Translations under genes and position numbers: made by a program
Shown: positions 1 through 6,214 of the stretch, in pieces
Position numbering within the stretch: the first letter of the stretch is position 1
How the letters are laid out: the number at the start of each line of letters is the position of its first letter
Virus record (IMG/VR): IMGVR_UViG_3300044618_000932
Coordinates: 1 to 40,079 of that record
Length of the DNA: 40,079 bases
Reading direction: 5' to 3' (one strand)
Origin: a virus
Notes under the pieces: generated by a model
What the model saw: only the letters and a program-made list of their open reading frames with translations
What the model was told of the DNA's origin: nothing
The model's database searches: none

Positions 1-117
1 TGTGTTTCACCGGGGGGGGGTGTGGTCGGCAATCGACCTTGAACCCTGCCGATTAGAAAAGGTTTGCGGGTAGGAATAGGTGTCGCCTAGTGCGGCTTGT
101 TGCATTGTTGTGGGGTG
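1..117. repeat. Direct terminal repeat, left copy
   Basis: Bases 1-117 match 39963-40079 base for base except at positions 10-11 (CC here, AA in the right copy), directly beside a run of nine G. This is either the overlap of a circularly permuted or circular assembly, or a true short terminal redundancy. The unique genome length is therefore about 39,962 bases. Confidence 0.95.
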
Positions 118-140
118 GTCGAGCGGAGCGAGGCGTTGGG

Positions 141-152
141 CGAGCTTGCGAG
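141..152. repeat. CGAGCTTGCGAG repeat, copy 1
   Basis: This 12-mer recurs exactly at 39930-39941 in the same orientation and at 39727-39738 as its reverse complement, all within the junction-spanning non-coding region. It is itself made of two GCGAGC-like halves. Neighbouring variants such as CGAGCGGAGCGAG (119-131) and CGAACGTAGTGAG (167-179) follow a similar pattern. Confidence 0.7.
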
Positions 153-214
153 CTTTGGCCTTGCCCGAACGTAGTGAGGGTGAGGTCGAGAGCCGGCACG
201 AAGTGACGGATCGT

Positions 215-231
215 GCGTGCCGTAGGCACGC
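215..231 (+). terminator. Hairpin with downstream T-run, plus-strand terminator candidate
   Basis: GCGTGCC, loop GTA, GGCACGC forms a perfect 7-bp stem, followed on the plus strand by GAAAA and seven T. The T-run is offset from the stem by five bases. No plus-strand gene lies upstream, so it may instead be a structural element of the non-coding region. Confidence 0.35.
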
Positions 232-262
232 GAAAATTTTTTTGGGGTGCTTGCTTTTGTTA

Positions 263-304
263 GCGGGCAGTGAAAAGCCCGCAAGCGGTTAGGCCTGCGG
301 GCTT
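263..304 (-). terminator. Rho-independent terminator of the leftward early operon
   Basis: The arms AAGCCCGCA (275-283) and TGCGGGCTT (296-304) form a perfect 9-bp stem with a 12-base loop. Read on the minus strand the stem runs into TTTT. It lies just 19 bases beyond the stop of the last leftward gene (323). A competing 6-bp pairing, GCGGGC (263-268) with GCCCGC (277-282), shares the middle arm, so two mutually exclusive hairpins are possible. Confidence 0.75.
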
Positions 305-322
305 CTCTGTGTGTTGGTTTGG

Positions 323-445
323 TTATTTGTAATGCTTGCGGAGGATGTAGAAGCTAATCAAAATGCAGCCGACTACACCCACTGTCACGCCATCTATGAA
401 TCCTGCAGGGTTTGCGGTGCATGATTGAATTAGTTCGGCGGTCAT
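323..445 (-). CDS. Small single-pass membrane protein (40 aa)
   Basis: The frame opens with ATG at 445-443, overlapping the TGA of the upstream gene (ATGA coupling), and stops with TAA at 323. The product has a short polar N-terminus with one Cys, a hydrophobic segment at about residues 17-34 (GVTVGVVGCILISFYIL) and a basic C-terminus (RKHYK). That is the layout of a one-pass membrane protein with the basic end in the cytoplasm. It is the last gene of the leftward operon, immediately before the terminator. I recognise no family. A holin- or antiholin-like or superinfection role is possible but unsupported by homology. The coupled start and immediate terminator make a real gene likely. Confidence 0.65.
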   Translation of the reverse strand: MTAELIQSCTANPAGFIDGVTVGVVGCILISFYILRKHYK

Positions 446-996
446 TGTTCGTCCACCGAGTCGCTACCCATTCCACAATTTTCACACCATCCGTGCTTGT
501 CGACTGGTGCGATTTCTTCGCAATAGTCACACACTAAGCATTCGCAATCACGGGCGTAGTCGTTGCATCCTTTGCATTTTCCGTTTGTGTCCATCGTGGA
601 ATTTTTAGGATCATAAAGCATTTCCTGGGCTTCTTTGCGGTTTTTAGGTGCTGAGATGTCGTCCACAATTTGAGACAATTCGCATTTAGGACATTGCGAC
701 CAAACACCATTTTTGTATACGGTTAGTAGGCCTTCACACTCGGGACGCTCACACACGTACGAGAATGGTAACGGATTAGCTAGATGTGCGATGAGTTGTG
801 CAACGCTTGAAGCGAACTCATCCAAACTGCATTTGATGTCGGGGAAGTAGTCACAGAACCAATGAGACTCACCTATCGTTCGGTTAGGTTCATCGGGGCT
901 TTGTTCTCCTGCAAGGTTGCAGACTTTATAGATGCTGTTCAAAGCTGAGGAGAGTTCCGCAACAATTGCAGCCTCCGTCGCGTTGTGCTTTTTCAT
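442..996 (-). CDS. Zn-ribbon protein, function unknown (184 aa)
   Basis: I start the gene at ATG 996-994, because this ATG overlaps the TGA of the upstream gene (ATGA) and has AAAGGGAC eight bases upstream. A longer in-frame extension to 1149 lies wholly inside the upstream gene. The C-terminal half carries several metal-binding-type pairs: CERPEC with QCPKC around residues 90-115, then CKGC, CECLVCDYC and CENCG near the end, enough Cys for two or three zinc sites. The N-terminal half is helical and acidic. It resembles phage-encoded zinc-ribbon accessory proteins that act on nucleic acids or proteins, but I do not recognise the family. It is coupled to the GP88-like gene, so a shared role is plausible. 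Confidence 0.75.
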   Translation of the reverse strand: MKKHNATEAAIVAELSSALNSIYKVCNLAGEQSPDEPNRTIGESHWFCDYFPDIKCSLDEFASSVAQLIAHLANPLPFSYVCERPECEGLLTVYKNGVWSQCPKCELSQIVDDISAPKNRKEAQEMLYDPKNSTMDTNGKCKGCNDYARDCECLVCDYCEEIAPVDKHGWCENCGMGSDSVDEQ

Positions 997-1877
997 GGTT
1001 GGTGTCCCTTTTCTAGTTGTTGAGCTGTTGTAATCATTGGATGATTGGTTTTCATTGTGTGTTTTCGGCGCAAGATAACTACCGAGCCTGTCGGCGTGAG
1101 ATATCTTGCATCGCTTGTGTCTCCATCTACTGTGGGCATACCTGCCCAAGTTTTAGGAATAGGCCTCATGTGTTCCGTCTTTGGTTGTTTACCTGAGCGC
1201 ACTTCTACTACTATTGCGAGCGGTCGGCCAATGTCGGCGCATTCGCTGATATGGTCGGCGGTTGTTTTTTCACTCACTGAGTATGTCCAATGATAATTCG
1301 CAGGGCGAGTAGTTTCCGGCCTGCTACTCACTGTATGTTTGGTGTAGTCGTAAAACTGTACACGCTTGAACATTTCAAACATCCAAGGTGCTACACGCTC
1401 CCACCTGATATCGGAATATGTGTTTAGACGGATAGCGAGATTTTGCGCACCTACTTTTCCGACAGCTGTGAAAAGTTCATCTATTAACAGGATCATAAAA
1501 CTTTTAGGAGATGCTGTAAGTAGAGCAGTCTTTGCCATTCTCGAGCGGTACACACTCGGATAACTTCCATTTCCTGAAAAGGCCACGCATGAGCTAGCGC
1601 AAGAATCCGCAAAGGCGCAAAGGTTCGCTATGTTGGAATGCTTCGCAGGTAGTAAGGCAAGGCCGAGCGTAGTTTTTTCATCTTTTTGAAGTTTGGATAT
1701 GTTGCCACTAAATAGGCTTGGAGCTTTTTTTAGATTCCATTGGCTAGCGGTGTTTTGGAAAACTTGGTGAGCTAGGTTCAATTGCATTTCATAACCTACT
1801 GCATCATGTTTTAGAAGTTCTAAAACATAATCTGCAGCCTGGCTTAGGTCGCGTTCTATTTGTTTAGGTGTTTTCAT
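993..1877 (-). CDS. GP88-like phage protein (294 aa)
   Basis: The protein resembles the phage family named Gene product 88: a LGLALLPAKHS segment, then a Cys cluster (LCAFADSCASSCVAF, residues ~87-101), the SRMAKTALL stretch, IRLNTYSDIRWE, and a C-terminal VIV-type strand. This family is frequent in actinobacteriophages and has no established function that I know of; its Cys cluster hints at metal binding. The ATG at 1877 is preceded by AAAGAAAGACAAAC. Upstream (1878-1920) is an AT-rich gap containing an 18-bp perfect palindrome. The stop overlaps the next start (ATGA). The family call is from memory of motifs and was not searched. Confidence 0.7.
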   Translation of the reverse strand: MKTPKQIERDLSQAADYVLELLKHDAVGYEMQLNLAHQVFQNTASQWNLKKAPSLFSGNISKLQKDEKTTLGLALLPAKHSNIANLCAFADSCASSCVAFSGNGSYPSVYRSRMAKTALLTASPKSFMILLIDELFTAVGKVGAQNLAIRLNTYSDIRWERVAPWMFEMFKRVQFYDYTKHTVSSRPETTRPANYHWTYSVSEKTTADHISECADIGRPLAIVVEVRSGKQPKTEHMRPIPKTWAGMPTVDGDTSDARYLTPTGSVVILRRKHTMKTNHPMITTAQQLEKGHQP

Positions 1878-1893
1878 TGTTTGTCTTTCTTTT

Positions 1894-1911
1894 TTTTTAG
1901 GATCCTAAAAA
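1894..1911. promoter_or_regulatory. Perfect palindrome, possible operator
   Basis: TTTTTAGGATCCTAAAAA is an 18-bp perfect inverted repeat centred on GGATCC in the gap between the genes at 1921-2394 and 993-1877. A related sequence, TTAGGATCTTAAAAATT, occurs in the next upstream gap at about 2503-2519. Read on the minus strand the arm ends in a T-run, so a terminator-attenuator is a second reading; with no unpaired loop bases an operator is more natural. Confidence 0.45.
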
Positions 1912-1920
1912 TTTTTTAGG

Positions 1921-2394
1921 TTAGCCTCGTGCGTGTGTTTCTAATAATTCAATAGCGGTTCGCAAGTCTTGAGCGAATGCTTGTTGAACATATGGCATCA
2001 AGGCGAGTTTGTTTTTTCCGATTTCTTCTGCCCATTCGGTCAGGTTGTTAATGAGTTTGTCAAGCGGTGTCGGTTCGTTGTCCCATTGTTGAACATCTTC
2101 GGCAAGCTCGTGCAACAGTTGGAAAAATGGTTGGACATCTGTCCACGCTTTACCTAAACGATATTCGACTTGCTCTTCACATTCGTAATAGATAGCTGTT
2201 GCATCTTCACCAAAGTTTTGCGGTGCTTCGGCGTGTCCATCAGTTATAAGGATGGTGCGTGTGTTGGTTTTGTGTGCGTTTTTTAGTTCGCCATAAATAG
2301 CGGTGCATCCTCCACCTGTTCCGATGTGTTCCCATTTATAGCTAGGTGCTATCTGCTCAAGTGCATTTAGCATTAGTGGTATTTGTTGGTTCAT
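1921..2394 (-). CDS. Conserved-type phage protein of unknown function (157 aa)
   Basis: Start ATG at 2394 is preceded by GAAGGGAAATC, a good ribosome site, and by a promoter candidate at 2433-2461. The N-terminal half contains GTGGGCTAIYGEL and RTILITDGHAE, suggesting an alternating beta-strand fold. The C-terminal half (about residues 85-157) is mainly helical and acidic. I recognise neither domain. It is first in a short transcription unit that continues into the GP88-like and Zn-ribbon genes, so it is probably an early accessory protein. No transmembrane segment or signal peptide is visible. Confidence 0.75.
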   Translation of the reverse strand: MNQQIPLMLNALEQIAPSYKWEHIGTGGGCTAIYGELKNAHKTNTRTILITDGHAEAPQNFGEDATAIYYECEEQVEYRLGKAWTDVQPFFQLLHELAEDVQQWDNEPTPLDKLINNLTEWAEEIGKNKLALMPYVQQAFAQDLRTAIELLETHARG

Positions 2395-2432
2395 GATTTC
2401 CCTTCATGTGGTCGGCGTATTCCGATGAGATA

Positions 2433-2461
2433 ATTTTGTCACGATTTCACGTCGGTGTCAA
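2433..2461 (-). promoter_or_regulatory. Sigma70-type promoter, leftward
   Basis: On the minus strand a perfect TTGACA (2461-2456) is followed after 17 bases by CAAAAT (2438-2433), and 39 bases later by the ATG at 2394. It lies just downstream of a strong hairpin that would end the previous transcript. The -10 box matches 4 of 6. Confidence 0.6.
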
Positions 2462-2470
2462 GGTATGCAA

Positions 2471-2497
2471 AGCACTTCGGCCTATGGCCGAAGTGCT
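2471..2497 (-). terminator. Strong intergenic hairpin, terminator candidate
   Basis: AGCACTTCGGCC, loop of three bases, GGCCGAAGTGCT: a perfect 12-bp stem. On the minus strand it is followed only by a weak T-run. It sits between the stop at 2640 and the promoter at 2433-2461, where one unit should end and the next begin. A second hairpin, TTGGCG-AAAA-CGCCAA, lies at 2575-2590. The rest of the gap 2395-2639 has no credible gene. Confidence 0.55.
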
Positions 2498-2639
2498 ATT
2501 AGTTAGGATCTTAAAAATTCGCGGGAGCTTGTTTGATGCGTTTTGTTTATATTTCTTGGCCGAAGCTTTAAAGATTGGCGAAAACGCCAACCATTATTTA
2601 GAGAGCAATTGAGCGAAGCGAAAGCGCTAGCAAAAACAT

Positions 2640-3191
2640 TTAAGAATTACGCTTAAAAATTGAGCCTGGATAGATAATGTAACGAACAAATTTAAAAAAT
2701 GCGTTACGACTAGGCTCGACATAAATACCGTTGTCCCACAAACTGTAATGTTTGCCACCTGAAGAAGCTTTAGTTTTTGCTTCTAGGGTGAAGGCATCGG
2801 AAGCGGCAGTTACCTTCTTTTTTTCTTTGGCCGGCGGCATAAGCTTTGCAAGGTTTTTTTCGACCACGTATGTGGCATCGGAAGCGAAATCAAAACTGAA
2901 CAGCGTGTGAAGTGCCAAAATTATGTCGGGCGCGATCAGACGGCCACCCAATAAAAATGTGCCTGTGTAAATTGTGATTGTGTGTTGATGTTTGTTGTTT
3001 AACGACCAGGATTCAGCCTTTATGATTTTGCTTTCTGGATCGAGAATGAAAAAATATGAGATGTCTTCGGCATTGTGGTCTGCGAACACGGAATCTGTTA
3101 GTTCGCTAAGTTGCCAACCGTTTTTCAACGGTGATTTGTAGTAGCTAGTTGTGTGCTGAAGTATTCGCAGCATTTCATTTTGAGTTTTCAT
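2640..3191 (-). CDS. Hypothetical protein (183 aa)
   Basis: The ATG at 3191 overlaps the preceding stop (ATGA). The sequence reads as a soluble alpha/beta protein: residues ~20-100 alternate strands (YFFILDPES, HTITIYTGTFLLGG), followed by a lysine-rich helical stretch (PPAKEKKK) and a C-terminal segment with YSLWDNGIYVEPSRNAFFKF. I do not recognise the family. Its neighbours are a small membrane protein upstream and, across a terminator-like gap, the 157-aa gene. It is the last gene of the unit that begins at about 3888. Confidence 0.7.
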   Translation of the reverse strand: MKTQNEMLRILQHTTSYYKSPLKNGWQLSELTDSVFADHNAEDISYFFILDPESKIIKAESWSLNNKHQHTITIYTGTFLLGGRLIAPDIILALHTLFSFDFASDATYVVEKNLAKLMPPAKEKKKVTAASDAFTLEAKTKASSGGKHYSLWDNGIYVEPSRNAFFKFVRYIIYPGSIFKRNS

Positions 3192-3376
3192 GGTTTCCTT
3201 TTGATAAACATGGCTGCAAGGGCAATCAAGACGAACACACCAAGAAAAATTGATGTTGTGTCGTTTTGTTGTTGGAATTCTTTGAATCCGTCAGCTACTG
3301 ATGTGATGTTAAAACAATCTCCGGTTGCTGGGTTGAATTCTGGGTATTGGGGATCAGGGCAGTTTGGGTTTTCCAT
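3188..3376 (-). CDS. Small single-pass membrane protein (62 aa)
   Basis: I start at ATG 3376-3374, which overlaps the preceding TAA (TAATG); an extension of nine residues upstream would run into the previous gene. Residues 1-43 are polar with two Cys (NPNCPD, TGDCFN). Residues ~44-58 are hydrophobic (TSIFLGVFVLIALAAMF) and the end is KRKP. This predicts an N-out, C-in one-pass protein without a signal peptide, whose exposed Cys pair could form a disulfide. Function unknown; it may sit in the host membrane as a lysis or exclusion factor. Confidence 0.7.
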   Translation of the reverse strand: MENPNCPDPQYPEFNPATGDCFNITSVADGFKEFQQQNDTTSIFLGVFVLIALAAMFIKRKP

Positions 3377-3888
3377 TAGTCCATCCTTGATGTTGCGTAG
3401 CATTTGATGCCATGGCCACGAAGCTCTTTAGCTACTGCTAACGATGCTGCTTCAGCGCGTTCGAGGCTTTGACTCATGTTGACAACCAAGTAGCTCATCG
3501 GGAGAACCCAGCCACCTTCGTAGGCTTTGTAGCCAATGCTGTTACGAGCCAAGTATTTAGCGAACGATGACGTTGCTGGTTTGATAACAACCCAAGCGAA
3601 GCCACACACACCTTCTGAGACGTACCAGGAGCGTCCACCAGGTTTCGGAGCGTCAGATAGGCCAGCGGTCTCGTAGACAGCCATAGGGGCTGGTATGCAA
3701 AGCTTGTAGGCAACTTCAGCTGTGAGAGCTAAATCGGTGATGAGCTTTTTAAAGCTTTCATCGCGTTCTTCGCGTGCCAGTTTTGATTCTGCACACATAG
3801 CTTTGAAATTGGCACGTGCTTCGGCACGGTGGATAGAGCAATATTTGCTTTTACCTACAGTTGCTTGGTCGCATTTTTGACAGTTCAT
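3376..3888 (-). CDS. Protein with N-terminal zinc finger, unknown function (170 aa)
   Basis: Residues 1-20 have the layout C-x2-C-(x10)-C-x2-H (CQKC ... YCSIH), typical of small zinc knuckles in phage proteins. A helical, charged segment follows to about residue 60. The remainder is a compact domain with VCGFAWVVIKPATSSFAKYL and a C-terminal helix in which SLERAEAASLAVAKELRGHG is prominent. I have the impression of a recurrent actinophage protein but know no function. The start at 3888 is preceded by GGAAGGGACTCCG, and the gene opens a short leftward unit behind the promoter at 3931-3958. Confidence 0.75.
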   Translation of the reverse strand: MNCQKCDQATVGKSKYCSIHRAEARANFKAMCAESKLAREERDESFKKLITDLALTAEVAYKLCIPAPMAVYETAGLSDAPKPGGRSWYVSEGVCGFAWVVIKPATSSFAKYLARNSIGYKAYEGGWVLPMSYLVVNMSQSLERAEAASLAVAKELRGHGIKCYATSRMD

Positions 3889-3907
3889 CGGAGTCCCTTC
3901 CGTTATG

Positions 3908-3923
3908 GTCGCGTTAGTGCGAC
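3908..3923. promoter_or_regulatory. Inverted repeat between promoter and ribosome site
   Basis: GTCGC-GTTAGT-GCGAC is a 5-bp perfect dyad lying between the -10 box and the ribosome site of the gene at 3376-3888. Its position just downstream of a promoter would suit an operator or an mRNA 5' hairpin. Confidence 0.35.
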
Positions 3924-3930
3924 AACAGAA

Positions 3931-3958
3931 GTTTTACAGATGGGTGTGCCACTGTCAA
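3931..3958 (-). promoter_or_regulatory. Sigma70-type promoter, leftward
   Basis: Minus strand: perfect TTGACA at 3958-3953, a 16-base spacer, then TAAAAC at 3936-3931. The start codon follows 43 bases later at 3888. It overlaps no gene and lies directly after the whiB stop at 3965. Confidence 0.6.
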
Positions 3959-3964
3959 GTCAAT

Positions 3965-4276
3965 TTATGGAAATTCTTTAAGCCAGTTTTTATGGGGGTC
4001 AAGACCATTGAGCTGTGATCGTTCTTTGGGGCTTTTGCCGCCAAATAAGCCGAATCTGCGCCATTGATCCTTTTCGTGGTGCATAGCAAAGGCAAGGCAC
4101 AATTCACGCACTTCACATCCGTTACAAAACTGTTTGCCTGGTTCATAAAGTTTCGGGCTGGAGTTGTGAGATTCTTCGGGGAAGAACATTTCTATCGGGA
4201 GCGTTTTACACGCGGCTTTGTCTTTCCACCAGACTGGGGCGAATTCGTGGTTTTTCGATGTTGGTGACATATGCAT
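3965..4276 (-). CDS. whiB-like: WhiB-family transcription factor (103 aa)
   Basis: This has the WhiB signature: four Cys that bind a [4Fe-4S] cluster (C23, then C51-x2-C54-x5-C60 in CNGCEVRELC), WW at 16-17 and a turn motif GLFGGKSPKER (76-86) that corresponds to the family's G[VI]WGG box plus basic tail. Family members bind the principal sigma factor region 4 and alter promoter choice; actinophage versions are known to repress host whiB genes or affect superinfection. Met 1 and Met 3 are both possible starts, neither with a strong ribosome site. The 5' end overlaps the upstream gene by 85 bases. This is the best marker of an actinobacterial host. Confidence 0.9.
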   Translation of the reverse strand: MHMSPTSKNHEFAPVWWKDKAACKTLPIEMFFPEESHNSSPKLYEPGKQFCNGCEVRELCLAFAMHHEKDQWRRFGLFGGKSPKERSQLNGLDPHKNWLKEFP

Positions 4277-4389
4277 TCACATTCTTTATGTACTTCAGGT
4301 GGCCAAATAACAAGCGCACGTTCAACTGTTCCGCAATGAGTGCAGTCAGGGTGTGCGCGGGTGAACTCAAAGAGCGGTATGGAATTCAA
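4192..4389 (-). CDS. Small Cys-rich protein with TTG start (65 aa)
   Basis: A frame opening at TTG (4389-4387), preceded by GCGGAGCATC, encodes CTHCG (residues 16-20) and CECIC-H (37-42), a plausible single zinc site, followed by a basic C-terminus (KTKPRVKRSR). It overlaps the methyltransferase C-terminus by 23 bases and the whiB 5' region by 85 bases. That heavy overlap is the main doubt. In favour are the paired Cys motifs, the GGAG at good distance, and the otherwise poor ribosome site of whiB, which would benefit from coupling. Function unknown. Confidence 0.55.
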   Translation of the reverse strand: MNSIPLFEFTRAHPDCTHCGTVERALVIWPPEVHKECECICHQHRKTTNSPQSGGKTKPRVKRSR

Positions 4390-6214
4390 GAAGATGCTCC
4401 GCTATCCATTGCGCTACTGGCGATGCGACACCGTTGCCACACATCTTGTATCGGGTGGTGTCAGAGTTTGTTGTTCCGTCAGCTCGATACAGAGTGTGGT
4501 TGTCAGGCCATCCCATTAGGCGTTCGCATTCAACTGGTGTAAGCCTGCGTACAACCATGTCTGCAAGTACACCTGTTGATTGTTTGGTGCCGGCACGAAG
4601 AGCCTGGTGAACAGGACCACCCAAGGCATCGTTGTATTCATCGTATGCTTCAACTACGAGGTGTTCTCCGCGTGATGAGGGTACGCCACCATCGCCACCT
4701 GATCGCAGCGTTGGTGCAATGTCGGTTTCAACGATTAATGATTCGCTTCCTCCAACTAGGTCGCCACCATTTGCTTTGAGTGTTCCTACACCTTCGGTGT
4801 ATTGGGCAAATGAAGTGGGTGTGTAGGAAACAGCTACGCCTGATGCGCTCATTGTGTCAAGCGTGTATGCAGGATCACCAGCGTTGCCGATGCCTGTTCC
4901 GTTTTGGTGTTTTTCAATTTCTCGTACATCGTCAATTGGTATTGCATCAGTAGCTACTGCTGGCACGAATGCGTTTGTGATAGTTGGTGATGGGTCACCA
5001 TCTTCGCCAACACCTAAACCTTGACGATTTTGACTGTCAAGTTTTTCAGGGTCACGCAAGGCATTTCGAGTATCAATCGGTATAGCGACTGCTTGACCTG
5101 CTCCACCTACACGCAATGTTGGGAAAGTTTCTTCAGAAGGTTGAGCATCGAGGCCTTGTGTGTGGCTAAAACCAATTGCGCTTGGCTGGAACAACACTTG
5201 ATCGTTACTGCCGGCGAGAGTTAACGAAGTATCCGAAAGCAGCGGACCTTTGCCACCGCCTGGTTTACCTTCACGCTGGCGCATCAACACGGGTTGCTCA
5301 TCAACGGCAACCATCGGAACGTTGTTGCCTCCTGTACCCATCCGCGACATCAAAGTTTGCACAGGCGATTCATAAATACGCACATCATCAACGCGTGTGC
5401 CATCAATCAACATTGGCTCAACAACAAGGTTGTAATGCTCGGAGCCACTAGGACCACCAGTACCTTTATGCCATTTAGATGTCACAGATGTAGTTAAAAC
5501 ATCATCATCAGTAGAACCAGCTGCCCAAGGCAACTCAGCTTCTACTCGTTGATTAGGTCTCCCGCTACCTGAATCAAAGCTTTCTCCAAGCGTGGAGGCA
5601 AGTGCTTTCCTCTCCTTGTTGCGCGTCGAAGTATTCCTGCGGCGGCCTTCGCTGACAGGTAATAACGCTTCTCCACCTCGTTTGAGGATTGAAGGATCGA
5701 AGCAAGCGATGACGAACACTCGTCTACGCCTTTGGGGGACTCCATAGAACTGTGCGTCCATGCAATGCCATTCGACGTGATGACCCCCGATGTTAACCAT
5801 TTCTTGGAGGACTGCGTCGAAGTCAGCTCCTTTGTTGGAGCTGAAGGCTCCAGCCACGTTTTCCCAAATAGCCCATCTTGGGTATTGTCCATTGGTTGCA
5901 TCTCTCATCTCCTTGATGATTCGTGTTGCTTCAAAGAAAAGGTTCGAACGAGAACCTTCCATAAGTCCAGCTCTTTTGCCGGCGAGTGATAAATCCTGGC
6001 ATGGTGAGCCAAAAGTAATTAGGTCAACTGGTGGTAGTTCTGCACCGTTAACTTCGGAAACATCCCACCACTTCGGCACTTCAGGCCAACGGTAAGTAAG
6101 TACTTCTTGGCAATGCTTGTCCCATTCAACCTGGAATCCACATTCCCAGCCTGCGTTATCAAATCCAATATCGAATCCTCCAACGCCAGCAAAAAGACTG
6201 CCGTAAGTTGGCAT
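4367..6214 (-). CDS. dcm-like: DNA (cytosine-5) methyltransferase (615 aa)
   Basis: It methylates cytosine C5 in DNA from S-adenosylmethionine, probably protecting phage DNA from host restriction. Motif I is LFAGVGGFDIGF (8-18), motif IV is GSPCQDLSLAGKR with catalytic Cys72, motif VI is WENV (117-120), motif VIII is QRRRRVFVI (161-169), and motifs IX-X are RRLTPVECERLMGW (~556-569) and CGNGVASPVAQW (~592-603). The stretch between motifs VIII and IX spans about 370 residues, far longer than in ordinary ~330-420 aa enzymes. It is built of recurring segments around TL-x-GG or PT-L/I cores (TLRVGG, TLKANGG, TLRSGG, PTITN, YTLDT), so the enzyme may recognise more than one target. The start overlaps the SSB stop (TGATG). 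No endonuclease partner is visible. Confidence 0.93.
   Translation of the reverse strand: MPTYGSLFAGVGGFDIGFDNAGWECGFQVEWDKHCQEVLTYRWPEVPKWWDVSEVNGAELPPVDLITFGSPCQDLSLAGKRAGLMEGSRSNLFFEATRIIKEMRDATNGQYPRWAIWENVAGAFSSNKGADFDAVLQEMVNIGGHHVEWHCMDAQFYGVPQRRRRVFVIACFDPSILKRGGEALLPVSEGRRRNTSTRNKERKALASTLGESFDSGSGRPNQRVEAELPWAAGSTDDDVLTTSVTSKWHKGTGGPSGSEHYNLVVEPMLIDGTRVDDVRIYESPVQTLMSRMGTGGNNVPMVAVDEQPVLMRQREGKPGGGKGPLLSDTSLTLAGSNDQVLFQPSAIGFSHTQGLDAQPSEETFPTLRVGGAGQAVAIPIDTRNALRDPEKLDSQNRQGLGVGEDGDPSPTITNAFVPAVATDAIPIDDVREIEKHQNGTGIGNAGDPAYTLDTMSASGVAVSYTPTSFAQYTEGVGTLKANGGDLVGGSESLIVETDIAPTLRSGGDGGVPSSRGEHLVVEAYDEYNDALGGPVHQALRAGTKQSTGVLADMVVRRLTPVECERLMGWPDNHTLYRADGTTNSDTTRYKMCGNGVASPVAQWIAEHLLEFHTAL

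Larger units (their letters stand above)
1..322. other. Non-coding region downstream of the leftward early operon
   Basis: I find no credible gene here on either strand. It joins across the terminal repeat to 39391-39962, making one ~890-base non-coding region on the circle. Contents: the G9 tract (12-20); a cluster of short imperfect dyads between 119 and 232, including CGAGCTTGCGAG at 141-152 and a perfect 7-bp hairpin at 215-231; and the terminator of the leftward operon (263-304). The concentration of small dyads and absence of codons would suit a packaging site or replication origin; that role is inference. Confidence 0.7.

Noticed and set aside
80-292. Plus-strand frame in the left non-coding region
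   Set aside because: No ribosome site, low-complexity Arg/Ser/Ala composition, overlaps dyads and the terminator; opposite to every other gene.
604-616. In-gene copies of the TTAGGATCATAAA motif (also ~1489-1500)
   Set aside because: Explained by codons for ordinary residues inside good genes; kept only as a side note to the intergenic palindrome.
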